From assembly GCA_003246265.1 (NCBI GenBank), contig QKAU01000002.1, positions 62,001-126,000 of the forward strand: a stretch of DNA of 64,000 bases, given 5' to 3'. The notes beneath the pieces are model-generated. The model saw nothing but the letters and a program-made list of their open reading frames with translations, was not told the DNA's origin and ran no database searches. Every line of letters begins with the position of its first letter. Position 1 is the stretch's first letter. Source of the DNA: Kiritimatiellales bacterium (lineage in GTDB: Bacteria > Verrucomicrobiota > Kiritimatiellia > Kiritimatiellales > Pontiellaceae). Position numbers and translations under genes: made by a program. Below are positions 56,766 to 64,000 of this stretch, piece after piece.

Positions 56766-57302
56766 ATGGCGATCATACCCGACAGGAGGGCCTTGCGACG
56801 GGCCTACATGCGCTTGATGCGGCACCCCGGTTCCCCGCAACGGACCGGCCGCGGGATTGCCATCGGGCTCATGGTGGCCTTCGTGGTGCCCTTCACGTTC
56901 CACATGGTGCTGGCCCTCGCCCTGGCCATCCTGCTTCGGGGCGCACGCTTCGCCGCGATGCTGGCCACCTGGGTGGTGAATCCGCTCACAATCCCCGTCC
57001 TCTACCCGATCCAATGCTATGTCGGGGGATACCTGACCGGGCGGCCGCTCTCCTACACTTCGGTGGCCAAGTGGTTTTCCGATGTGTTCACCGACCCGTC
57101 GTGGAGCAGCTTCGAGGCGTTCGGCAAGGGACTGCTGATCCCGTTCTTCGCCGGCGGACTCTTTTTTGGTATTGTAGCATCGGTGGCAGGCTACTATGCA
57201 ACCACGGCCATGATCGTCCGTTTCCGGGAACGGCGGGCGGCTAGGAAAGGCCCTCCGGGGCTGGGCGGCGTGGCCCGCAAGGAAGCCCATAATCGAGGAT
57301 GA
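56766..57302 (+). CDS. DUF2062 membrane protein
   Basis: 178-residue protein with two to three membrane helices. It has the DUF2062 layout: basic N-terminus, a GRGIAIGLMVAFVVPF segment, a central RFAAMLATWVVNPLTIPVLYPIQCYVGGYL, and a C-terminal helix pair. Family function is not known; members often sit near envelope or glycosyltransferase genes. Here it starts a run of phospholipid genes, 4 bp before psd. The start ATG 56766 gives the typical N-terminus; a longer in-frame start would overlap the polA leader region. Confidence 0.82.
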   Translation: MAIIPDRRALRRAYMRLMRHPGSPQRTGRGIAIGLMVAFVVPFTFHMVLALALAILLRGARFAAMLATWVVNPLTIPVLYPIQCYVGGYLTGRPLSYTSVAKWFSDVFTDPSWSSFEAFGKGLLIPFFAGGLFFGIVASVAGYYATTAMIVRFRERRAARKGPPGLGGVARKEAHNRG

Positions 57303-57306
57303 TGCG

Positions 57307-58005
57307 ATGACATTGGCTAAATATGGAAAACGGGAGTGGCTGGGGGGTGGCGCGATTGCGCTCTCCCTCATCCTGCTGGGTGCGGGCATGGTCTTCAGGG
57401 GCCTGATCGCCCCGGGTGCGATGCTGGCGGGTTTGGCGGCGATCGTTTGGTTGGCGCTGGCTGCCTTCTTCCGCGTGCCTAGGAGGCTCATTCCCGACGA
57501 TCCCGATCTGCTGCTTTCCCCGGCGGACGGCGTGGTGCGCGACATTGGTACCGTGACCGATCACGGGATCGCGCCGTTCGAAGGCGAGGCCCTGGTGCGC
57601 ATCGGGATCTTTCTCTCCGTCTTCGACGTCCATGTCAACCGGGCCCCCTGCGACTTCTCCGTGGAGCACCGGCAATACAAGGAGGGCCGGTTCCTGGATG
57701 CGCGCGATCCCCGGTGCGCCAGGGAGAACGAATCGCTGGTGATCGCCGGAACGGGCCATGCTGGCGGCGCGACTTTCCCGCTTGCCGTGCGGCAGATTTC
57801 CGGGGCCATCGCGCGACGCATCGTCTGCGAGCCCGAATCCGGTGCCCGGCTGGGGCGCGGGGAGATCTACGGGATGATCAAATTTGGTTCGCGCACAGAG
57901 TTGTATTTTCCGGCGGATGGTCGCATAAGCGTAGTGGTTCGCGAGGGGGAGCGGGTTTTTTCCGGCACTACGCCCCTCGCGCGGCTGGCCGGCAAGGCCG
58001 TTTAG
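57307..58005 (+). CDS. psd: Phosphatidylserine decarboxylase, short pyruvoyl type
   Basis: Makes phosphatidylethanolamine from phosphatidylserine. The 232-residue proenzyme has two N-terminal membrane segments, the LLSPADGVVRDIG motif with the catalytic Asp, FLSVFDVHVNRAP, and the self-cleavage site in IKFGSRTELYFP, where Gly-Ser cleavage creates the pyruvoyl group. It is coupled to pssA (13 bp gap), giving both steps from CDP-diacylglycerol to phosphatidylethanolamine. Confidence 0.95.
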   Translation: MTLAKYGKREWLGGGAIALSLILLGAGMVFRGLIAPGAMLAGLAAIVWLALAAFFRVPRRLIPDDPDLLLSPADGVVRDIGTVTDHGIAPFEGEALVRIGIFLSVFDVHVNRAPCDFSVEHRQYKEGRFLDARDPRCARENESLVIAGTGHAGGATFPLAVRQISGAIARRIVCEPESGARLGRGEIYGMIKFGSRTELYFPADGRISVVVREGERVFSGTTPLARLAGKAV

Positions 58006-58017
58006 GAGTCGAGTTTG

Positions 58018-58833
58018 ATGGAAGATACAGAGGATGTACAGGAGGTCTCCCAGTCCGGATTCAATCCGGTGCCGAGCATGTTCACGCTCTGCAACGCGCT
58101 GTGCGGGTTGACGGCCATCATCATGGTGCTAAACGCGAAGGGCGGTTCCCCGGCGGTTCCCCCGATGGCGCTTTGGCTGGTTTTCGGGGCCATGCTGTTC
58201 GACGTGTTCGACGGGCTTGCCGCCCGCATACTCAATGCCCGCAGTATGCACGGCCTGCATCTCGATTCGCTGGCGGATGCCATCTCGTTCGGGGTCGCCC
58301 CGGCGGTCTTCATCTACTCGGCCGGCATGAACGGGGTGGACCTCTTCGGGATGGCCGACAAGGTCTCCTGGCTGGTGGCGGGGCTCTACCTCGGCTGCGC
58401 ACTATGGCGGCTGGCCGCCTACAACACCCGGGCCCTCGCCGGGATCGACAAGTCCGACAAGGCGGTCTTCGTCGGCCTGCCATCCCCCGCGGCGGCCGCG
58501 ATGGTCTGCTGCATGGTGCACTACCTGCCGGAGTTCCTGCCGCACCCCATGGCGCAGTTCATCGGTTCGATGGCCTATGCCGCCGCGGCGGCGCTGCTGA
58601 TGGTCGGTTCCGCCCCCTACCCGCATCTGCGCAACCTCTTCGAGCGGTTCCCGCCCTGGGTGCCCGTCCTTGCGCTCATCCTGGTAGTGGCCTCCATCGT
58701 CAATCTCGGGGTGGCGGCCCTGGTGCTCTGGGCCCACATCTATATCCTATCCGCACCCATCCACATGCTGGTGGTGCGGGTGCTCAACTGGTACGAGGAG
58801 TTCGAACGGGTGCACCTGTCCGGCGAACGCTAA
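58018..58833 (+). CDS. pssA: CDP-diacylglycerol-serine O-phosphatidyltransferase
   Basis: Membrane enzyme that joins serine to CDP-diacylglycerol. The CDP-alcohol phosphatidyltransferase signature DGLAARILNARSMHGLHLDSLAD (DG-x2-AR-x8-G-x3-D-x3-D) lies near residue 65, followed by ISFGVAPA. Several hydrophobic helices fill the 271-residue chain. ATG 58018 has AGGAG 9 bases upstream; a TTG one codon earlier is not needed. It lies directly downstream of psd. Confidence 0.95.
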   Translation: MEDTEDVQEVSQSGFNPVPSMFTLCNALCGLTAIIMVLNAKGGSPAVPPMALWLVFGAMLFDVFDGLAARILNARSMHGLHLDSLADAISFGVAPAVFIYSAGMNGVDLFGMADKVSWLVAGLYLGCALWRLAAYNTRALAGIDKSDKAVFVGLPSPAAAAMVCCMVHYLPEFLPHPMAQFIGSMAYAAAAALLMVGSAPYPHLRNLFERFPPWVPVLALILVVASIVNLGVAALVLWAHIYILSAPIHMLVVRVLNWYEEFERVHLSGER

Positions 58834-58862
58834 GTCCGGCCATCCAAAAGGGGGAGCCTCCG

Positions 58863-59300
58863 ATGCTGCGCCGTATGTCGATGCTGCTGGCCGTGCTGGC
58901 CGTTGCCTGCTCCGTCCATTCCGCGGAGTCGGAATCCAGGAAATTCGCCCTCGTGCTGCAGGCCGGAAACGAAACCAACGAGGGGATGGCGCGCGCGGTG
59001 CATGCGCTCCTCTATGCCAAGGAACTGCTGGAGAAGGGCTACGACGTGGTCCTGATCTTCGACGGTGCCGGGACGGGATGGGCCAGCGAGCTGGCCAAGC
59101 CCGAAAACCCGCTGCACAAGCACTATGCCCGACTCAAGGAGATGGGCGTGGTGGAAGAGATCTGCGACTACTGCGCCGAGGCCTTCGGGGTCAAGGAGAA
59201 GCTCTCGGACCTGCAGCGCAGGCTCCTGGTCGGCGACTACGAAGGGCATCCGAGCATCGCGAAATGGGTGGCCAGGGGATACCAGCCCATCGTCCTCTAG
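58863..59300 (+). CDS. Exported DsrE-family protein
   Basis: 145-residue protein with a signal peptide (MLRRMSMLLAVLAVACSVHSAES). The DsrE/DsrF-like fold is suggested by FALVLQAGNETNEGMARAVHALLYAKELLEKG, VLIFDGAGTGW, and a Cys pair in EICDYCAEAFGV. Cytoplasmic relatives handle sulfur transfer; exported versions are common but their role is unknown. Starts 29 bp after pssA with GGGAG in range and may share its transcript. Confidence 0.8.
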   Translation: MLRRMSMLLAVLAVACSVHSAESESRKFALVLQAGNETNEGMARAVHALLYAKELLEKGYDVVLIFDGAGTGWASELAKPENPLHKHYARLKEMGVVEEICDYCAEAFGVKEKLSDLQRRLLVGDYEGHPSIAKWVARGYQPIVL

Positions 59301-59474
59301 GCCCGGGTCCCGGCGGCGTCAGGCCACGGGATGTCATGGCGACCACGAAATCGGGGATTGGGACTCTGTTTTTTGTTTTTGGTCTTTGCCTCGTGGCGGT
59401 GGTTCGCTAGATTCCCCGTTCATTTTTCGAGCAGGGGGCGACCCGTCCGCCCCCGAACCCAAACGGAGCATGGA

Positions 59475-60230
59475 ATGAGAAAGAAGATTATTGCCGGAAA
59501 CTGGAAGATGAACAAAACGATCGAGGAGGCCGTGGAGCTGGCCGCCGCGATCAAGCGCGACCTGGCCGACTGCAAGGCCGTGGACGTGGTGCTCTGCCCG
59601 CCCTTTACCGCCATCAAGTCCGTGAGCGACGTGGTTTCCGAGACCCTCATCAATGTCGGGGCCCAGAACATGAGTTCCGAGGAGGAAGGCGCCTACACCG
59701 GCGAGATTTCCCACAACATGCTCAAGGAGCTCTTCGTGCGCTACGTCATCCTCGGCCACAGCGAGCGTCGCGAGTACTACAAGGAAAACGACTATTGGAT
59801 CAACAGGAAGGTCCTCAAGGCCCTTGAAAAGAAGCTGCGCCCGATCCTCTGCGTAGGCGAGAAGCTGGAGCAGCGCGAAGCCGGAGAGACCGAAAAGGTC
59901 GTCGAGGTCCAGATCCGCGAAGGACTGAAGGGCGTTCCGGCCGAAGCCTATGCCGACGTCGTCATCGCCTACGAACCGGTCTGGGCGATCGGCACCGGCA
60001 AGACCGCCACCGCCGAACAGGCGCAGGAGGTGCATGCCTTCATCCGCGGCCTGGTCCGCGAGATGGTCGGCGACCAGGCTGCGCAGACCGTGCGCATCCA
60101 GTATGGCGGAAGCATGAAGCCCGGCAATGCCCCGGAACTGCTGGCCCAGCCCGACATCGACGGCGGGCTGATCGGCGGCGCTGCGCTCGAGGCCTCTTCG
60201 TTTGTCGGCATTGTGAAGGCGGCCCTGTAG
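59475..60230 (+). CDS. tpiA: Triose-phosphate isomerase
   Basis: Interconverts dihydroxyacetone phosphate and glyceraldehyde 3-phosphate. The 251-residue chain has the catalytic Lys in AGNWKMNK, His in ILGHSERRE, Glu in VIAYEPVWAIGTGK with the mobile loop, and the phosphate-binding YGGSMKPGNA and GLIGGAAL. ATG 59475 has GGAG 8-11 bases upstream. The 170-bp gap before it contains T-rich sequence but no clear terminator. Confidence 0.97.
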   Translation: MRKKIIAGNWKMNKTIEEAVELAAAIKRDLADCKAVDVVLCPPFTAIKSVSDVVSETLINVGAQNMSSEEEGAYTGEISHNMLKELFVRYVILGHSERREYYKENDYWINRKVLKALEKKLRPILCVGEKLEQREAGETEKVVEVQIREGLKGVPAEAYADVVIAYEPVWAIGTGKTATAEQAQEVHAFIRGLVREMVGDQAAQTVRIQYGGSMKPGNAPELLAQPDIDGGLIGGAALEASSFVGIVKAAL

Positions 60231-60259
60231 CCGGGGCTGCATAAGATAAGGAGCGGACC

Positions 60260-60649
60260 ATGGTATTCCTCAAAGCGTTGTTCATCGTAATCGAAGTGTT
60301 CTGCTGCCTGCTGCTGATAGGCCTGATCCTGTTGCAGAAGGCGAAGAACGAAGGGCTGGGCCTGGCCTTTGGTGCCAGTACGGGCGAGTCGCTGTTCGGC
60401 GCGCGTGCCGGCAATGTGCTCTCCAAGGCGACGGTCGTGCTCGGCATCGTCTTCATGTGCTCGACCCTGATCCTCGGCAGCCTGTTCGCCCAGCGCGACC
60501 GCACCCTGATGGATTCGGCGGCGAGCGTGCCCGCAGGGCCCACGGCCATGCAGCCCGCTCCGGTGGAAGGCCTTGATCTCGGAATGCCCCCCACCATGGA
60601 AGAGGCGCCGACGATCGATATTCCGGCAGAACCCGCGGATGCCATGTAG
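60260..60649 (+). CDS. secG: Preprotein translocase subunit SecG
   Basis: Small subunit of the SecYEG channel. The 129-residue protein has two membrane segments (ALFIVIEVFCCLLLIGLILLQ and ATVVLGIVFMCSTLILGSLF) joined by the typical loop KNEGLGLAFGASTGESLFG. An Ala/Pro/Met-rich C-terminal tail of about 50 residues is extra to the core. It follows tpiA by 29 bp, an arrangement common in many bacteria. Confidence 0.93.
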   Translation: MVFLKALFIVIEVFCCLLLIGLILLQKAKNEGLGLAFGASTGESLFGARAGNVLSKATVVLGIVFMCSTLILGSLFAQRDRTLMDSAASVPAGPTAMQPAPVEGLDLGMPPTMEEAPTIDIPAEPADAM

Positions 60650-60667
60650 CCTGCCCGGCGCGCATCG

Positions 60668-62548
60668 ATGAGGGTTTGGCCTCCAGCCAGTCGTTGCATG
60701 GGGATTCCCCTGTGGGCGCTTGCCGGAGGCCTGCTTGTTTCCGGATGCGGCGAAGGCCGGCTGGAGTCCGCCCGGGATTCCTCCGAATCGGTCTTCTACA
60801 GCGAAACCCGGCGGATCCGGGGGCTGGATCCCGCTTCGGCGGGCGAAGTCTCGTCGTCGCTGGCGATTGCACGCATCTACGAAGGGCTGCTCCAGTACGA
60901 CTATCTCGCGCGGCCCTACAAGGTCGTGCCCCAGCTGGCCGAAGACATGCCGGAGATCTCGGCGGACGGCCTGGTCTACACCTTCCACCTCCGCAAGGGG
61001 ATCTACTTCCAGGACGATCCCTGCTTTCCGGGGGGGCGGGGACGGGAACTGTCTGCGGAGGATTTCGTCTACTCGATCAAGCGGGTGGCCGACGTCAAGA
61101 ACGTCTCTTCGGGCTTCTGGGCCTTCGGCAACCGCATCGTGGGCATCGACGAGTTCCACGAAGCCTCCAAGGGGCAGGAACCCACGGATTACGACATGCC
61201 CGTCGAAGGGCTCGAGGCGCCGGATCCCTACACCCTGCGCTTCCACCTCACAGAACCCTACCCGCAGTTGCTCTATGTCTTGGCCATGCACTATAGCTTT
61301 GCCGTGCCGCGCGAGGCGGTGGAATACTACGGCAAGGCGATCGTCAACCATCCGGTGGGTACCGGGCCCTACCGGCTGGTCAAATGGCGCCGCAACTCCC
61401 GCATCGAATTCGAGCGCAACCCGAAATGGGCCGAGACCGGGCGCATGGATCCTTATCCGTCTTCCGGCTCGCCGGAGCAGGAGGCGGCCGGACTGCTCAG
61501 GGATGCCGGGCGGCCGGTTCCCTTCATCGACCGCATCGTGCAGTACGTCATCGACGACAGCACGACGGCCTGGATGATGTTCCTGTCGGGCCAGATCGAT
61601 GTTTCCGCCATTACGCGCGACAACTGGAACGCGGTGGTAACCGGCGACCGCAACCTCAACAAGGCTCTCGCGGAGCGGAACATCACGCTGGTGTCGGCCC
61701 CCACGATGGACCTCTTCTACCTCGGCTTCAACTGGGAGGATCCGGTCGTTGGGGGGAGCCGCGATCCGGAGCAGGCCCTGCGCAACCGCAAGCTGCGCCA
61801 GGCCCTGAGCTGCGCCTACGATTTCGACCAGATGAACATTTTCATGAACCACCGGCTCTTCCCGCTCGGTGGTCCCATTCCTTCCCCTCTCGCCGGATGC
61901 CTGTCCAAACCTTCCCCCTATGCCTTCAATATCGAAAAGGCGAGGCGCCTGCTGGTCGAGGCGGGTTATCCGGAAGGCATCGACCGATCTACCGGCCGCC
62001 GCTTGGAACTGACCATGGAACTGGGGAGTGCGGACCCCAACACCCGCCAGCTGATGGAATTGCTGGCGGACATGTACCAGAAGATCGGCATCGTGCTGAG
62101 ACCCTCCTACAACACGTGGCCCGCCTTCATCGAGAAGATGAACCGCCGCCAGGCGCAGATGTTCCAGCTGGGTTGGGTGGCCGACTACCCCGATGCCGAA
62201 AACTTCCTCCAGCTCTTCTACAGCCCGAACGCGTCGCCCGGCCCCAACCATGCAAACTATGCGAACCCGGAGATCGACCGCCTCTACGAGCAGGTGCGCA
62301 CCATGCTCGATACGCCGGATCGGACCGCCCTCTATGAATCCATGGCCGGTATCATCGTCGAGGACTGCCCGTGGATCTTCATGTACCAGCCGATGGACTT
62401 CGGGCTGATCCACTCCTGGGTCGGAAACTACGAATCACACGCCTTTCCATACGGTATGGGCAGGTATCGGAAGGTCGACCCCGCGGTCCGCAAGGCCTGG
62501 TTCGAATCCTACGGCGACCGCAAGCTCGGCATGGGGGGAGGCGGGTAG
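60668..62548 (+). CDS. Oligopeptide-type ABC transporter substrate-binding lipoprotein
   Basis: 626-residue SBP family 5 protein. A lipobox-like LLVSGC puts the lipidated Cys at residue 27. The body has the family pattern: ARIYEGLLQYD, LAEDMPEISADGLVYTFHLRKGI, FSAEDFVYSIKR-like LSAEDFVYSIKR, VGTGPYRLVKW, LRQALSCAYDFDQM and GWVADYPDAENFLQLFYSP. It is followed 3 bp later by the first permease gene. Ligand is probably a peptide or similar small solute; the ligand class is inferred from the family. Confidence 0.93.
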   Translation: MRVWPPASRCMGIPLWALAGGLLVSGCGEGRLESARDSSESVFYSETRRIRGLDPASAGEVSSSLAIARIYEGLLQYDYLARPYKVVPQLAEDMPEISADGLVYTFHLRKGIYFQDDPCFPGGRGRELSAEDFVYSIKRVADVKNVSSGFWAFGNRIVGIDEFHEASKGQEPTDYDMPVEGLEAPDPYTLRFHLTEPYPQLLYVLAMHYSFAVPREAVEYYGKAIVNHPVGTGPYRLVKWRRNSRIEFERNPKWAETGRMDPYPSSGSPEQEAAGLLRDAGRPVPFIDRIVQYVIDDSTTAWMMFLSGQIDVSAITRDNWNAVVTGDRNLNKALAERNITLVSAPTMDLFYLGFNWEDPVVGGSRDPEQALRNRKLRQALSCAYDFDQMNIFMNHRLFPLGGPIPSPLAGCLSKPSPYAFNIEKARRLLVEAGYPEGIDRSTGRRLELTMELGSADPNTRQLMELLADMYQKIGIVLRPSYNTWPAFIEKMNRRQAQMFQLGWVADYPDAENFLQLFYSPNASPGPNHANYANPEIDRLYEQVRTMLDTPDRTALYESMAGIIVEDCPWIFMYQPMDFGLIHSWVGNYESHAFPYGMGRYRKVDPAVRKAWFESYGDRKLGMGGGG

Positions 62549-62551
62549 GCC

Positions 62552-63826
62552 ATGCTGAAATACATCGCCAAACGACTTTTCCAGATGTTTCCGACAGTGG
62601 TCGGCGTGGTCTTGGTCACCTTCCTGCTTTTCAATGTGGTCGGCGGCGATCTTGCGGCAACCGCCCTTGGCAAGAACGTCTCCCTGCAGATGATGGAGGA
62701 CTTCGATGCCCAGCGGGGGCTGGACAAGCCGCTCTTCTTCGGCTACCGGGCCGGGACGCGCGCCTTCGAGGACCTGGATGCGTCGGTGGGCAGGGGACGG
62801 TGGCAGGCGTGGAGCAATGCCACCCATTCCGCAGAAACCGGCACGGTAGCGATCGGCCCGCAGACGGAAATCCTCCTGCCGGCCTTCGCTCTGGACCCCG
62901 GCCGCGACTACGAATGGACCGTCGTCTACCGCGGCAAGGCCATCCTGGCCGGCGAGGCGCTGGATTCTGGGCGGTGGTCGCGGGCCAAGATCCGTTTCGG
63001 CGGCGGCCGCGATGTGTTCCTGCAGACCGGGGAGGAACCCTTCGAGCTGCGCCGTCTCTCGCTGCGCAAGGTGGTTGCCAACCCGTTCGATTCGCAACTG
63101 TCCTTCTATGTCCGCCAGCTGCTGCGTGGCGACCTGGGCACCTCGGAATATTTCAAGCAGCCGGTCGCCAGACTGCTGGCGGACGGCATCGTCCCTTCGC
63201 TGAAGCTGACGGTCCCGATCTTCTTCATCGGCATCGTGGTGTCGGTAAGCCTTTCGCTGGTCTGCGCCTTCTTCCGCGACACCTGGCTCGACCGCTTCTT
63301 CGTGGTTTTATCGGTGGCGCTGATGAGCATCAACTACCTCGTCTACATCGTGGCCGGCCAGTATCTCCTCTCCTACAAGCTGGGCTGGTTCCCGGTATGG
63401 GGCTACGAGTCGTGGCGCTTCCTCGTGCTCCCGGTGGCGATCGGCGTCGTGAGCGGCCTGGGCGCCAACCTGCGCTTCTACCGGACCATCATGCTCGATG
63501 AAATGTACAAGGACTACGTCCGCACGGCCTTTGCCAAGGGCGTCTCGAAGCCGCGCGTCCTCTTCGTCCATGTGCTCAAGAACGCCATGATCCCGATCAT
63601 CACCAACGTCGTCATCGCCATCCCGTTCCTCTACACGGGCTCGCTGCTGCTCGAAAGCTTCTTCGGCGTGCCGGGCCTGGGCTATCTGGGCATCAACGCC
63701 ATCCTCTCTTCCGATATCGACGTCGTCCGGGCCCTGGTGCTGATCGGGGCGCTGCTCTTCGTCGTCGCCAACCTGCTGACCGACCTCTGCTATGCCGCGG
63801 CCGACCCGCGCGTGAAACTGGGATAG
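62552..63826 (+). CDS. OppB-like ABC permease with an inserted extracytoplasmic domain
   Basis: 424-residue permease of the oligopeptide transporter type, about 100 residues longer than normal. The first helix (FPTVVGVVLVTFLLFNVVGGD) and the start of the family loop (RGLDKPLFFGY) are followed by an inserted segment at about residues 68-185. The insert has a beta-rich, FN3-like pattern (LDPGRDYEWTVVYRG, RAKIRFGGGRD). The family then resumes at YVRQLLRGDLGTSEYFKQPV, and the EAA loop is present (EMYKDYVRTAFAKGVSKPRVLF). The insert would face the periplasm, where the substrate-binding lipoprotein docks. Confidence 0.9.
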   Translation: MLKYIAKRLFQMFPTVVGVVLVTFLLFNVVGGDLAATALGKNVSLQMMEDFDAQRGLDKPLFFGYRAGTRAFEDLDASVGRGRWQAWSNATHSAETGTVAIGPQTEILLPAFALDPGRDYEWTVVYRGKAILAGEALDSGRWSRAKIRFGGGRDVFLQTGEEPFELRRLSLRKVVANPFDSQLSFYVRQLLRGDLGTSEYFKQPVARLLADGIVPSLKLTVPIFFIGIVVSVSLSLVCAFFRDTWLDRFFVVLSVALMSINYLVYIVAGQYLLSYKLGWFPVWGYESWRFLVLPVAIGVVSGLGANLRFYRTIMLDEMYKDYVRTAFAKGVSKPRVLFVHVLKNAMIPIITNVVIAIPFLYTGSLLLESFFGVPGLGYLGINAILSSDIDVVRALVLIGALLFVVANLLTDLCYAAADPRVKLG

Positions 63827-63829
63827 ACC

Positions 63830-64000
63830 ATGGAGACCGAAAAGGGACAGAGCCTTTGGGGCGACGCCTGGCGGCGGTTGAAGAAGAACCGCCTGGCCAT
63901 GGCCTGCCTCGGCATGGTGGTGTTCTTCACCCTGCTGGCCCTCTACGGGGAGGGGGTCCACCAGTATTGGAAGTGGAAGGATGCCACCCCCCCGTTCCAG
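63830..64000 (+). CDS. OppC-like ABC permease (3'-truncated by window edge)
   Basis: The first 57 residues of a second permease. They contain a charged N-terminus (GDAWRRLKKNRLAMACLG), typical of OppC/DppC, then the first membrane helix (MVVFFTLLALYGEGV). It begins 3 bp after the OppB-like gene. The loop after helix 1 (HQYWKWKDATPPF) is not yet the standard family sequence, so an insertion like that in its partner is possible. Confidence 0.85.
   Translation, partial: METEKGQSLWGDAWRRLKKNRLAMACLGMVVFFTLLALYGEGVHQYWKWKDATPPFQ

Overview
The window is a GC-rich, densely packed bacterial chromosome segment with 57 protein-coding genes (two cut by the window edges), two tRNAs and several recognisable control sites. 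The gene content points to the PVC group, most likely Kiritimatiellota/Verrucomicrobiota. Supporting features are secreted LamG/Ig-like proteins ending in calcium-type 'DPDGDG...N' segments, regulators joining a sugar-binding-protein domain to an AraC-type helix-turn-helix, an SHD1-like secreted protein, a TonB-like anchored hypothetical protein, S2 and Rho with long charged extensions, and a mevalonate pathway with a class I (eukaryote/archaeal-like) HMG-CoA reductase. The assignment is an inference from gene content, not from a marker phylogeny.

Layout. 1-6.5 kb: mevalonate genes (HMG-CoA reductase fragment, fni, mvaS, mevalonate kinase) interrupted by a secreted LamG/Ig-like protein; phosphomevalonate kinase and diphosphomevalonate decarboxylase are not in the window. 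6.7-9.5 kb: an unknown membrane protein, an M42 aminopeptidase, a secreted protein and tRNA-Met. 9.7-19.2 kb: the most unusual locus. Five overlapping minus-strand genes (LplT-PlsC-acyl-ACP synthetase fusion, lipase-like hydrolase, PLP aminotransferase, small membrane protein, radical SAM enzyme) lie behind a textbook sigma-54 promoter. They are divergent from a sigma-54 activator whose N-terminal domain I do not recognise, which overlaps a membrane-anchored DNA/RNA endonuclease. 19.2-31.6 kb: housekeeping genes (tsf, rpsB, coaE, rho, a nucleotidyltransferase, NfeD, a pteridine-reductase-like SDR with folB, accA, an L,D-transpeptidase, recN). 31.7-41.6 kb: mfd, pyrB, an ornithine carbamoyltransferase-like gene, two HAD phosphatases, the queuosine genes queE-queC-queD with queF opposite, and a rhomboid protease.

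41.8-49.4 kb: a polysaccharide-use cluster. A regulator made of two complete XylR-like modules in one chain faces a secreted nucleoside-hydrolase-like/carbohydrate-binding protein and a GH3 glycosidase, with a perfect inverted repeat between them. 49.5-64 kb: uvrB, tRNA-Gly, two envelope hypotheticals, polA, phospholipid genes (DUF2062, psd, pssA), a secreted DsrE protein, tpiA, secG and the start of an oligopeptide-type ABC transporter whose first permease carries an extra domain.

The parts most worth following up are the sigma-54 lipid-type locus, the tandem XylR regulator with its candidate operator, the carbamoyltransferase with an altered substrate loop, and the ABC permease with the inserted domain.
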